From the NCBI GenBank assembly GCA_049568075.1, contig CP144911.1: DNA of 64,000 nucleotides; one strand, written 5' to 3'. Positions 8,923 to 17,400 of this stretch are shown here, in pieces; position 1 is the stretch's first letter, and each line of letters starts with the position of its first letter. Made by a program: the position numbers and the translations under genes. Below the pieces are notes generated by a model. That model was not told where the DNA came from, searched no databases, and saw nothing but the letters and a program-made list of their open reading frames with translations. This DNA comes from Gottfriedia sp049568075 (lineage in GTDB: Bacteria > Bacillota > Bacilli > Bacillales > Bacillaceae_G).

Positions 8923-10113
8923 TTATTTCATAACTACTGTTTGATTTAGTTCTTCTTTTTTTGGCTTAAACGCAGATAAGGATAAAAGAATAATGGAGAT
9001 TACACCAATCCAAATAATAATACTTAATGGATGACTCATCGAAAATCCTTTATCAAAATAGAAAATTTCTCTTAATCCGTCAGCACCAAATCGCATTGGG
9101 ACCCATGAGTAAATCCAGTTTTTTGAAAAAGTTGGTAAAAGCTCTTTTGGCATTCCGATTAAAGAACCCGAGAAGAAAAAGATTAGGGCAAAGATCCCTA
9201 CCCCACCAAAGCCGATCCAAGACATGACAGCAGAAATTAAGATATGGAAACAGAAATAAGTAATCGTTAAATATAGCGCAACGTCCAAGAAGTTTGGAAG
9301 AGTAAAGCCAATCCACTTTACCATTAAAGTTATGCCGAAACCGATTAGGAAGGATAGAACTACTCCTAATAGTAATTGTTCAAAAATAACTTTTAATTTA
9401 CTAATTGAATTTGATGTTACTGTTTTCTTTTTCGCTAAAAAGACGATTACGGCACCAATTAAGCTAGACATCCAAAGTGGTGTGATTAAACTTACTGGTG
9501 CATTTCCATTTGCTGTATGTGTTCCAATCGCATTTGTATTTTCAACCTTCGTTATGATTGGGTTTGCTAATACTTCAGCTTGATTAACTGAAATTGAGCG
9601 CACGTTTTTCTTTAATTCATTAAAAATTTCAGTATGAATAGTTAAGTTAAGATTTTCTACTAAATGAGTCAGCATTTGACTAGCCATTGTTGATCCACTT
9701 GTATTTTTACCTTGATTAACTAAAATTTTCATTGTAATAGGTGAAGGATTCGCTGTTTTTAATGAAGCCTGATTTTTACTTAAATCATTCGGAAGAATAA
9801 GGGCAGCATAGTATTTTTGGTCATTTAGACCATTACGTACTTTTTCTTCACTTGATACTTGAATCCACTTAATCGCTGGTTTTTCACCATTTTTCGTTTT
9901 AGATAGTGCATTTATTTTTGCAACCATCATATCACCTATATTAACAGTCCCTTTTGAAGGTACTTGAATTCCTTGATCTTCGTTTACGATCGCGATTGGA
10001 AGATTTTTAGGTGTAGGATTAACGGATGATGCTAATGTTAGACTGAAGATAATCGCAACAACTAGTACTAGTATAGGAGCTAATATAGCTTGTTTTTGTT
10101 TAAATAAGTTCAT
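8923..10113 (-). CDS. ABC-2/YhgE-Pip-like membrane transport protein
   Basis: A 396-residue membrane protein with one N-terminal transmembrane helix (about 10-30), a soluble extracellular stretch of about 170 residues and a cluster of five or so helices in the C-terminal half. The opening (LPIAIVNEDQG) and topology match the ABC-2 family transporter / YhgE-Pip group, members of which serve as export permeases or as type VII secretion-associated membrane proteins. It is about half the length of B. subtilis YhgE. No ATPase lies beside it. It is divergent from a TetR gene that probably represses it through the 19-bp palindrome between them. Confidence 0.75.
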   Translation of the reverse strand: MNLFKQKQAILAPILVLVVAIIFSLTLASSVNPTPKNLPIAIVNEDQGIQVPSKGTVNIGDMMVAKINALSKTKNGEKPAIKWIQVSSEEKVRNGLNDQKYYAALILPNDLSKNQASLKTANPSPITMKILVNQGKNTSGSTMASQMLTHLVENLNLTIHTEIFNELKKNVRSISVNQAEVLANPIITKVENTNAIGTHTANGNAPVSLITPLWMSSLIGAVIVFLAKKKTVTSNSISKLKVIFEQLLLGVVLSFLIGFGITLMVKWIGFTLPNFLDVALYLTITYFCFHILISAVMSWIGFGGVGIFALIFFFSGSLIGMPKELLPTFSKNWIYSWVPMRFGADGLREIFYFDKGFSMSHPLSIIIWIGVISIILLSLSAFKPKKEELNQTVVMK

Positions 10114-10211
10114 TTCAATAACCTCCTAATTCTTTTAATTAAATAACTGAACAACGTGTTGACTATTGTTATGTGAAGATATTACAATGAGTTTTAATAA
10201 ATCACAATAAG

Positions 10212-10257
10212 CAAATCATACAAATGTGTTCATTACTAAACACATTTGTATGATTTG
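10212..10257. promoter_or_regulatory. Perfect 19-bp inverted repeat between exporter and TetR genes (putative TetR operator)
   Basis: CAAATCATACAAATGTGTT (10212-10230) and its exact reverse complement (10239-10257) are separated by eight bases. The element sits 29 bases before the TetR start codon and about 100 bases from the divergent exporter gene, as expected for an operator serving both genes. There is no T run, which argues against a terminator. Confidence 0.7.
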
Positions 10258-10286
10258 TTTAGCAAGAACTAAAAGGATGATCTAAA

Positions 10287-10895
10287 ATGAGTCAATCATT
10301 GAGAGAAATAAAAGTTGAAAAAACAAAGAAATTAATAAAAGAGACGTTGTTAGATTTAATAGAAGAAAAAGGATTCGAAGCTATTTCAGTTAGAGATATT
10401 ACTTTAAAAGCAGGATTAAATCGCGGTACATTTTATCTACATTATAGAGATAAATATGATTTAATGGAAAAAAGTCAAAATGAAATATTGGAAGGATTAC
10501 AGGATCGACTTATATTTATAAGGCCAAAAGAAATGAATGAGTTTTATTCAAATGATATTGTCTATCCACCTATTCTTAATGTATATCATTATTTAAAAGA
10601 AAATCAACGATTGATAAAAATTTTAATCAGTACAAAAGGTGACCCAGCTTTTCCGAAGAAAATGAAGGAACATATAAAAGAGACGATTTATGAAAAACTA
10701 GTGGATTTATTAGAAGAAGAATACATGATTGAAATTCCACATGAATACACAACTGCATTTATTTCATCGGCATTTTTTGGACTTATGGAGCAATGGCTAG
10801 AAAAAGAAGAACCAATTACCCCTGAAGAAATGGCAATCATGCATATGAAGCTTTTGAAGTTTATGAAGAAATTTGTTAGTCAAATCGCTAAATAA
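10287..10895 (+). CDS. TetR/AcrR-family transcriptional regulator
   Basis: A 202-residue regulator with a TetR DNA-binding domain at the N-terminus: the segment IEEKGFEAISVRDITLKAG, followed by LNRGTFYLHYRDKYDLME, is the family's helix-turn-helix signature (about residues 25-65). The C-terminal half is an alpha-helical ligand or dimer domain resembling the TetR_C of YhgD-like proteins. It is divergent from the YhgE-like exporter, the same pairing as yhgD-yhgE in B. subtilis, so local repression of the exporter and of itself is the most likely role. AAAGGATGA precedes the ATG. Confidence 0.85.
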   Translation: MSQSLREIKVEKTKKLIKETLLDLIEEKGFEAISVRDITLKAGLNRGTFYLHYRDKYDLMEKSQNEILEGLQDRLIFIRPKEMNEFYSNDIVYPPILNVYHYLKENQRLIKILISTKGDPAFPKKMKEHIKETIYEKLVDLLEEEYMIEIPHEYTTAFISSAFFGLMEQWLEKEEPITPEEMAIMHMKLLKFMKKFVSQIAK

Positions 10896-10906
10896 TATAT
10901 GCAATA

Positions 10907-10945
10907 AAAATGATGTCTCAAGATTTTTATTTGAGACATCATTTT
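10907..10945. terminator. Bidirectional terminator between TetR and RpiR genes
   Basis: Perfect 15-bp arms, AAAATGATGTCTCAA and its complement, around a nine-base loop, with A and T runs on the two sides, between convergent genes. Confidence 0.9.
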
Positions 10946-10955
10946 CCTAATAATA

Positions 10956-11804
10956 TTAAGATCTTGTTTCTGATATTGCTGTTCTAACTTTTTCAAATGA
11001 TGTTTTAGCTTTATGAGAGTTCAAAATCATTAAGTTTACGTATAATGCATCAATAATGCTTAATTGCGCAATTCTTGAAGCAAGTGCTTCTGGTCGATAT
11101 TCTGTTTCTTCAGAAGATGTGTAAAGGGAGACATCAACATTTTGACTTAAAGGTGATTTTGGAAAACCTGTAATTCCAATTGTTTTGGTACCGTTTTCAT
11201 TTAGTACTTGCAAAATACGAAGGATGTCTTTATTTGAGCCAGAGTGTGAAATAACGATTGCCACATCTTCCTTTGTCAATTGAGAAGCTGACATCAATTG
11301 AAAGTGAGAGTCCGTGTACGAGTTCGCTTTTATTCCTGTACGAATAAATTTATGGAAGGCATCCATTGCAATAACAGACGAGCCACCGACACCATATAAT
11401 TCAACTTTATTTGCTTTTAATATAAGATTTACTGCTTTTTTAATTGATGTACCATCTAGAATTTGGGCAGTATTTTCAAGTGTTCGAATATTAGATTGAA
11501 ATATTTTATTTGCGATTGTTATTTCATCGTCTTTTTCGTTAATCTCCTCGTGGATTTGCTGAATCGGCGTCATAATTTCAGTTGCTAATGCAATTTTAAG
11601 CGCTTGGTATCCTTTAAATCCAATCCTTTTACAAAATCTAAAAACAGTTGCATCAGCAACGTTTAAGTCTTCAGCTACTTCTGTAATCGTACTGTGTATA
11701 ATATGCTTTGGGTTTTGTAATATATAATCAGCGATTTTTTTTTCTTTATCACTTAATCGCGCATAATAAGAACGAATTTTACCTAAGCTGTTCGTTTGTT
11801 CCAT
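10956..11804 (-). CDS. MurR/RpiR-family transcriptional regulator with SIS domain
   Basis: A 282-residue regulator: an N-terminal HTH of the RpiR type (LSDKEKKIADYILQNP, then VADATVFRFCKRIGFKGYQAL, residues about 17-75) and a C-terminal sugar-isomerase (SIS) domain, about 120-260, containing YGVGGSSVIAMD and VISHSGSNKDIL. Members sense phosphosugars and control sugar or N-acetylmuramate catabolism. No sugar genes are adjacent, so its regulon must be elsewhere. Two palindromes 155-190 bases upstream of its start look like its own operators. The start is supported by GGAAAGG in the upstream minus strand. Confidence 0.85.
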   Translation of the reverse strand: MEQTNSLGKIRSYYARLSDKEKKIADYILQNPKHIIHSTITEVAEDLNVADATVFRFCKRIGFKGYQALKIALATEIMTPIQQIHEEINEKDDEITIANKIFQSNIRTLENTAQILDGTSIKKAVNLILKANKVELYGVGGSSVIAMDAFHKFIRTGIKANSYTDSHFQLMSASQLTKEDVAIVISHSGSNKDILRILQVLNENGTKTIGITGFPKSPLSQNVDVSLYTSSEETEYRPEALASRIAQLSIIDALYVNLMILNSHKAKTSFEKVRTAISETRS

Positions 11805-11960
11805 ATTCTTTACACCTTTCCTCAGGAAATTGATTTTTAGAATAAATAAATTTTTAATATAGTATTAAATTGAAATTGTTTGTATTTCAAAGATTTAGAA
11901 AAGCATTATTATTTGCTTAATAATTATTATATAGGAAAAAAGAGTTTTTTTTAATAATAA

Positions 11961-11995
11961 TATGAAAACCCTTTCATACGAAAAATATTTCGCAT
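11961..11995. promoter_or_regulatory. Two adjoining palindromes upstream of the RpiR regulator
   Basis: TATGAAA (11961-11967), a four-base spacer and TTTCATA (11972-11978) form a perfect 7-bp palindrome. It overlaps a second, ATACGAAA-spacer-TTTCGCAT (11976-11995), with one mismatch. The GAAA...TTTC layout is typical of MurR/RpiR-family operators, which suggests autoregulation. Confidence 0.55.
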
Positions 11996-12349
11996 ATTAT
12001 TATTTTTGTCAAAAAAATTTTTTTCACACATATTTAGTATAGCAAATTTTCAAAATAAGTGGGTTAAGTGATAAAAAAAGAGTCAATAAAGGAATATTAT
12101 TTGGTTTAAATGGAGAAGGATGAAATTAAACATAGCTGGCTGAATAGGTCTTTAGGAATAAATAAAAAATAATACATTAGTCTTTAAGATAGGATTTCAT
12201 TTTTAAACCATATCTTTTTTTTAGTTATATTGTATTGAAATTGAAAGGGGATTTCCTAGTATTAGGTAAAAATCATTAATTGTTTTTTCCTTAAAAGGAT
12301 ATTAAAATTTAGTAAAGAATATTTAGATAAATATGTTTATAGAGATAGA
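11996..12349. other. AT-rich spacer before the RRNPP regulator
   Basis: No gene is evident. A 20-codon open frame at 12110-12172 begins with ATG but encodes a charged peptide with no export signal. A weak AAGATA/TATCTT hairpin with a T run lies near 12187-12220. The promoter of the downstream regulator is presumably here but cannot be assigned. Confidence 0.4.
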
Positions 12350-12360
12350 GGAGGGTGCAT

Positions 12361-13620
12361 ATGATTGAGGGGGAAATCATAAAGTTTTATCGTGAAAAAA
12401 TGGGGTTAACTCAAGCTATGCTTGGAGAAGGTATATGTACAACTACTCATGTAAGTAAAATTGAAAGAGGTAAGACGGCATACTCACCTGATATTATTGC
12501 TTTATTTTCAGATCGTTTAGGAATTAATATTAATCAAGAAGTCCAATCTTTTTATAATTTAGAGAAAAAATTACAACTATGGCATGATGCATTAATCATG
12601 AAAAAAGAAGCTCAAATAGAAGAATATAAAGCAGAACTTGAACAAATGCCCTTTATTGACTATTCACAATATGCAGCCCACTATAATTTACTAAGAGCAA
12701 GGTATTATTTTCATTATCAAAATTTAGATATGGTTAAGCAAATACTTACATATGTAAAAAAAGAATTTAGTGATTTATCTCCTTTCGAGAAAAATTTATT
12801 CTATCATCTTCAAGGTATGTACTATATATCGAACTATACTAGCCTAAGTAGTGAAGACCATCAAAAGGCAATTAAAGTATTAAAGATGATTAATATTGAT
12901 GAGTATCGAAATGAAGAATATTATCACCATCTAGCAATTGCCTATCATTATGGAAGTTCAAAAATCTTAGCGTATAAATATGCCGAAATGGCACTTAAGT
13001 TTTTTCAGAAGACGAATAATTATTTATTTGCAATTAGTTCCGAAACCCTTATGCTATTGCAGTACGGTAGTGAATTAGAAATGAATTTTAGTGAAGTTGT
13101 CGAACGCTATAAAGATCTGATTCATAACTGTGAAGTATTAGGAGATCGCGAACGCAAGGCCATTTTATTAAATAATCTCGGAGTGAAATACTTTAAGCGG
13201 GAAGAGTATGAAACTGCGTTGTATTATTTTGAGGAAAGTATTAATGAAACCGAAAATAAAAAATCAATCAATTATTTAAGACGTTTGTGCAATTATTTAG
13301 AGACATGTACAGAAGGCATACTATTAGAAAAAGAGATACTTCTTGGTGTGATGAAAAGAGCATTAGCATTAGCAAAAATGTTAAAAAGCCCAGTACATAT
13401 TACATTGATTAAACTATTTAAGCTTAAGGCTGAGGGAGCCCGTGAAAAATTTTATCAATATCTATCGGATGAGGCACTCCCATTCTTTTATTCTACTAAT
13501 AATAAATTTTATATCGAACAGTTTGGTAAGAAATTATATAAATACTATATAGAGATTAAAGAGTTTCAAAAAGCTGCTGAGTTATATGAGTCCATTGAAC
13601 ATACATTTGTAAGCATGTAA
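12361..13620 (+). CDS. RRNPP-family (PlcR/NprR-like) HTH-TPR regulator
   Basis: A roughly 420-residue cytosolic regulator with an N-terminal XRE-type HTH (residues about 3-58; GLTQAMLGEGICTTTHVSKI is the core), then helical TPR-like repeats to the end, for example ILLNNLGVKYFKREEYETAL and ALYYFEESI. This size and layout match NprR/PlcR quorum regulators, which bind re-imported signal peptides. No exported propeptide gene was recognised next to it. It sits between two of the three dockerin proteases, so control of them is attractive but inferred. I place the start at ATG 12361, seven bases after GGAGG; the upstream GTG touches that site. Confidence 0.8.
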   Translation: MIEGEIIKFYREKMGLTQAMLGEGICTTTHVSKIERGKTAYSPDIIALFSDRLGININQEVQSFYNLEKKLQLWHDALIMKKEAQIEEYKAELEQMPFIDYSQYAAHYNLLRARYYFHYQNLDMVKQILTYVKKEFSDLSPFEKNLFYHLQGMYYISNYTSLSSEDHQKAIKVLKMINIDEYRNEEYYHHLAIAYHYGSSKILAYKYAEMALKFFQKTNNYLFAISSETLMLLQYGSELEMNFSEVVERYKDLIHNCEVLGDRERKAILLNNLGVKYFKREEYETALYYFEESINETENKKSINYLRRLCNYLETCTEGILLEKEILLGVMKRALALAKMLKSPVHITLIKLFKLKAEGAREKFYQYLSDEALPFFYSTNNKFYIEQFGKKLYKYYIEIKEFQKAAELYESIEHTFVSM

Positions 13621-13627
13621 ATAACAT

Positions 13628-13659
13628 GAGGGTATCCCAAAAGGGGTCCCTCGTTTTTT
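13628..13659 (+). terminator. Terminator of the RRNPP regulator
   Basis: A GAGGG...CCCTC stem with an inner TCCC/GGGG pairing is followed by eight T residues. Confidence 0.75.
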
Positions 13660-13670
13660 TTGCTGAAAAA

Positions 13671-13845
13671 TTCAAATAAAGTGGTCCAACTATGCAAATA
13701 AATATTGGCAAGTTCAAATAAACAGTGAACTGTAAATAAAATCTGAGAATCGCAATTAAAATTAATAAAACAGCAATTAAAATTAGAGAATAGCAATAAA
13801 AATTGCCAAAACTGAAATTAAATCCAAGGAAATCGCAAATAAAGT
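13671..13845. repeat. 21-bp periodic repeat array 1 (GCAAATAAA family)
   Basis: Nine degenerate copies of GCAAATAAA / GCAATTAAA / GCAATAAAA recur with steps of 22, 20, 18, 20, 21, 20, 20 and 22 bases. The same family forms a cleaner array at 18659-18815. Units share the trailing segment ATTGCCAAA(A)CT. The minus strand reads as a low-complexity frame, but no start signal supports translation. Confidence 0.8.
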
Positions 13846-14063
13846 TAATAATTACCCATACCGGATGGGGTATTATGAATCGGAAATTGTATAATAGCAG
13901 ATCAGTTTAAATGGAAAACTAGCTAATATAATCTAAATCTTACAATTTCAACTAAACGATTTAATTATTTTTAAAAATAGAGAAGTATCTCAAACACAAA
14001 TGAGAAGTACATCCTGAAATACCCCCACTATTTAGATTAACAAATAATTGTTCCAAAGAAGTT

Positions 14064-14105
14064 AAGGAGACATCGTGTGAAATTTGAGATGGCTCCTTTT
14101 TTTGT
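14064..14105 (+). terminator. Terminator-like hairpin upstream of protease 2
   Basis: AAGGAGACATC pairs with GATGGCTCCTT with one mismatch and is followed by seven T residues. No intact gene ends here, so it may terminate a short RNA or be left over from a lost gene. Confidence 0.6.
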
Positions 14106-14258
14106 CTTTTATAGAAATTTATTTCGTGGTAATAGGCTAATAAATTAATAGATTGAATGTAAATGCATGAAATTGGTTTATTCTGATGGGGAATTATGTT
14201 GTAATTTGTCGTTTTTTCAAAAGGGTATTTAGTAAACGTTGATAAATCAAGGTTTGTT

Positions 14259-14296
14259 ATAACCCAATTGCTTAAAAATAGAAAATTCTCAATAAT
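14259..14296 (+). promoter_or_regulatory. Promoter of protease 2 with shared ATAACCCA box
   Basis: ATAACCCA at 14259-14266 overlaps the -35 region; TTGCTT (14268-14273), a 17-base spacer and AATAAT (14291-14296) follow. The preceding GATAAATCAAGG (14241-14252) also matches the protease 1 leader, so the two upstream regions are themselves homologous. Confidence 0.7.
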
Positions 14297-14426
14297 ATAA
14301 TTAATAGAAATGAACGACAAATGTCATTCTATTTTGTTGATTACTTGAAGATGTTGTCAAAAAAACTTATTTCTAGTATTAACGTAAAAGGCAATCTAAG
14401 AAGAAAAATGAACTGGAGGAAGAAAA

Positions 14427-17400
14427 ATGGGGGAAAAGAGAGAAAAAAGTAAAGTTCTAAAAAGTTTTACTGTTTTAGCTTTAACATCTAGTTTTATTTT
14501 AGGTTCTCTTGGGCAAGTAACAAATGTATCAAATGCAGCAAGTCCAAGTAAGGCAGAAGATATTTTGGCAAGTTTAAGTTCAGAGCAAAGAGCAGCTCTT
14601 AAGCAGCTTTCTACAAGTGAAGAAACTGGGCTTCAAATTTCCTCAGATATTAACTTGGACTCTACTGAACAAACGAATGTCATTGTAGAGTTTGCCAATA
14701 AACCAGTTAAGGTCGCTCAAATTGAAGCGAGTGTGGAGGGTAAAACCTTAACAAAAACTGATGCACAAAAATTAATTGATCAAGACCATGCTACTTTTAC
14801 AAAAGATATAGGGCAAGTTTTAACAAATACAAAAAGTAAAAAGGTAGATTATAAAATTAATCGTTCATTTAAACATGCATTCAATGGTGTTTCGATCACA
14901 CTGCCAGCAAACCAAATAAAGAATCTATTAAAATCAAAAGCAGTAAAAACAGTTTGGAGTAATGAGAAATTCTCAATTGATCCGCCTGCAAAAAATCAAG
15001 AAAACGAACAATTAAAAGCAGACGAGTTTAATGTTGCAAACTATTCTCCTTATGATCAGCTAGATCGTCTACATGCAGAAGGCTATACAGGTAAAGGGAT
15101 TAAAATTGGTATTTTAGATACAGGTATGGATTATAACCATCCAGATTTAAAAGATGCATATAAAGGCGGATATGATTTTGTCGATAATGATAATGATCCG
15201 ATGGAAACAACATATGAGGATTGGAAGAAATCAGGAAAACCAGAAGTAAACGGTTCTACTTATTATACTGAACATGGTACACATGTTGCAGGAATTATCG
15301 GTGGGCGTGGAGTAGCTGATAGTGAGTATTCATCTGTTGGTGCTGCACCAGAAGCAGATCTTTATGCTTATCGTGTACTAGGTCCATATGGTGGCGGAAC
15401 AAGTGAAGGAATTATTGCAGGAATTGATAGAGCAGTAAAAGATGGCATGGATGTTATTAACATGTCACTTGGGGCATCATTGAATGATCCACTTTACGCT
15501 ACTTCTATCGCTGTAAACAATGCAGTATTAAGTGGGGTAACGACAGTTGTTGCAGCTGGTAATGATGGAGACAAAATGTATACATTAGGTTCGCCAGGAT
15601 CAGCTGCATTAGCTTTAACAGTTGGTGCTTCATCTGTTGCAATTGATATATATCAATATGCCGGTGTACTCAATGGTAAAAATTACAATCTAAGACAATT
15701 AACGAAAAATTACAAAGATGATTTATCAGCATTAAAAGAGAAATCGATTCAACTAGTCGATGTAGGACTTGGAGATCAGGCTGGTTATAAAAATAAAGAT
15801 GTAAAAGGGAAATTTGTATTCATGAACCGAGGGGTTTATACATTAGACTCCAAAGTTGCATATGCCAAAGCTCAAGGTGCTGTGGGTGTTATCATGGCTA
15901 ACGATGAAGCAAACAAGGCAGAGGGAGCAATTCAGACATTCCTTGGTGAATCAATGAATGCGATTCCTTCATTCTCAGTTTCATTTGAAGAGGGTTCAGT
16001 AATTTCTGCAGCATTAAAAGCTGGTAAATCAGAATTCACATTTGGTGATTTCAAGAAAATTCAAACAGCATCTGATGAATTAGCAGGGTTTAGTTCAAGG
16101 GGTCCTTCACGAATCAATTATGATATCAAACCAGAAGTTACAGCACCTGGAGTATCAATACTAGCAACTGTTCCATTTTATGTAAATGATAAAAACGTTG
16201 ATGGCTCAAAACCTGAAGATTATAAATATGCTTATGCACGACTATCAGGTACTTCAATGGCTACTCCTTATGTAGCTGGTGTATCTGCATTATTACTTCA
16301 ATCAAATAAAGATCTTGAGCCAGCTGATGTAAAATCTATTTTAATGAATACAGCTGATCCATTAACAAAGGATTATAGTGTATTTGAGGTAGGAAGCGGT
16401 CGAGTTGATGCATATGAAGCAATCCATTCTAATGTAGAAATTCAAGTAGTAGATCAAACACCGACAATCATTAATGGAAAACAAAAAACAATCAAAGAAT
16501 TAACCGGTGGATTTAGCTTTGGTTCAATTGGATTTGAAAACAAAGATATTACAGAATCTCGCCATGTTACATTGAAAAATAGAAGTGAAAAAGCGAAAAC
16601 ATTTAGTGTAAAAGCTAAATTCCAAACGGGCACTAGAGGATCTTTAGATGCGGCTAAAAATAATGTAACATTAACTGGTCCTACTTCAGTAAAGTTAAAT
16701 GGAATTAGTTCTAAATCAATCAATTTTAGCTTAAGCATTCCAAAAACAGCTGAAAAAGGCACATATGAAGGGTATATTGTATTTACAAATAATGCAGATC
16801 CTACTGAAGAATACCAAATTCCATTTGGTGGACGTGTTGTTAATGAAGGAATCGATTTCTTTAAAGCTGACCCATTGTTTTCAACTGATACTAGCTGGCC
16901 AGCAAATTCATTTCCATTTCTTGGATTTGAATTCTCATTAAAATCTCATATGAAGACATTGGATGTTCTTTTATCTGATCCAAAGACAGGTGAAGATCTT
17001 GGTTTAGTTGGTTCATTTACACCAATTACTTTAAATGATAATCAGTCGTATTTTATTGGAAGAGGATTTAATTCGATTTACTATCCATTTACAGGAGATT
17101 CTAAAAATCCAATTAGCAATGAACCGAGCTTTGCGCAACCAGGTCATTATCAATTAAAGATGGTTGGAACAAATGAAAATGGAAAAACGTTCACAAAAGT
17201 TTCTGATTTCATTTACGATTTAGCCCCTCCAACTATGACGTCAAGTTTTGACTCTTTAGATCAAAAGGTAATTGAATATAATGATGCACAGTTTGATTCA
17301 AATGGAGAATTTTTATACGACTTTAATATTAATCTAAATGACCCTGAAACAGATCAAGCAAATAAATTAGGTTTAGATGTAGATCAATCAAGTAACAAAG

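Noticed and set aside
9027..9583. Several short plus-strand frames inside the YhgE-like gene
   Set aside because: They are opposite-strand shadows of a well-supported membrane protein gene and have no initiation signals.
12110..12172. Signal propeptide for the RRNPP regulator
   Set aside because: The 20-codon frame is charged, lacks a hydrophobic export segment and has no good ribosome binding site; it also lies upstream, while NprX-type genes lie downstream.
13961..14320. 119-codon minus-strand open frame upstream of protease 2
   Set aside because: It covers the protease 2 promoter and a plus-strand terminator, has no start signal and is not found in the homologous upstream region of protease 1.
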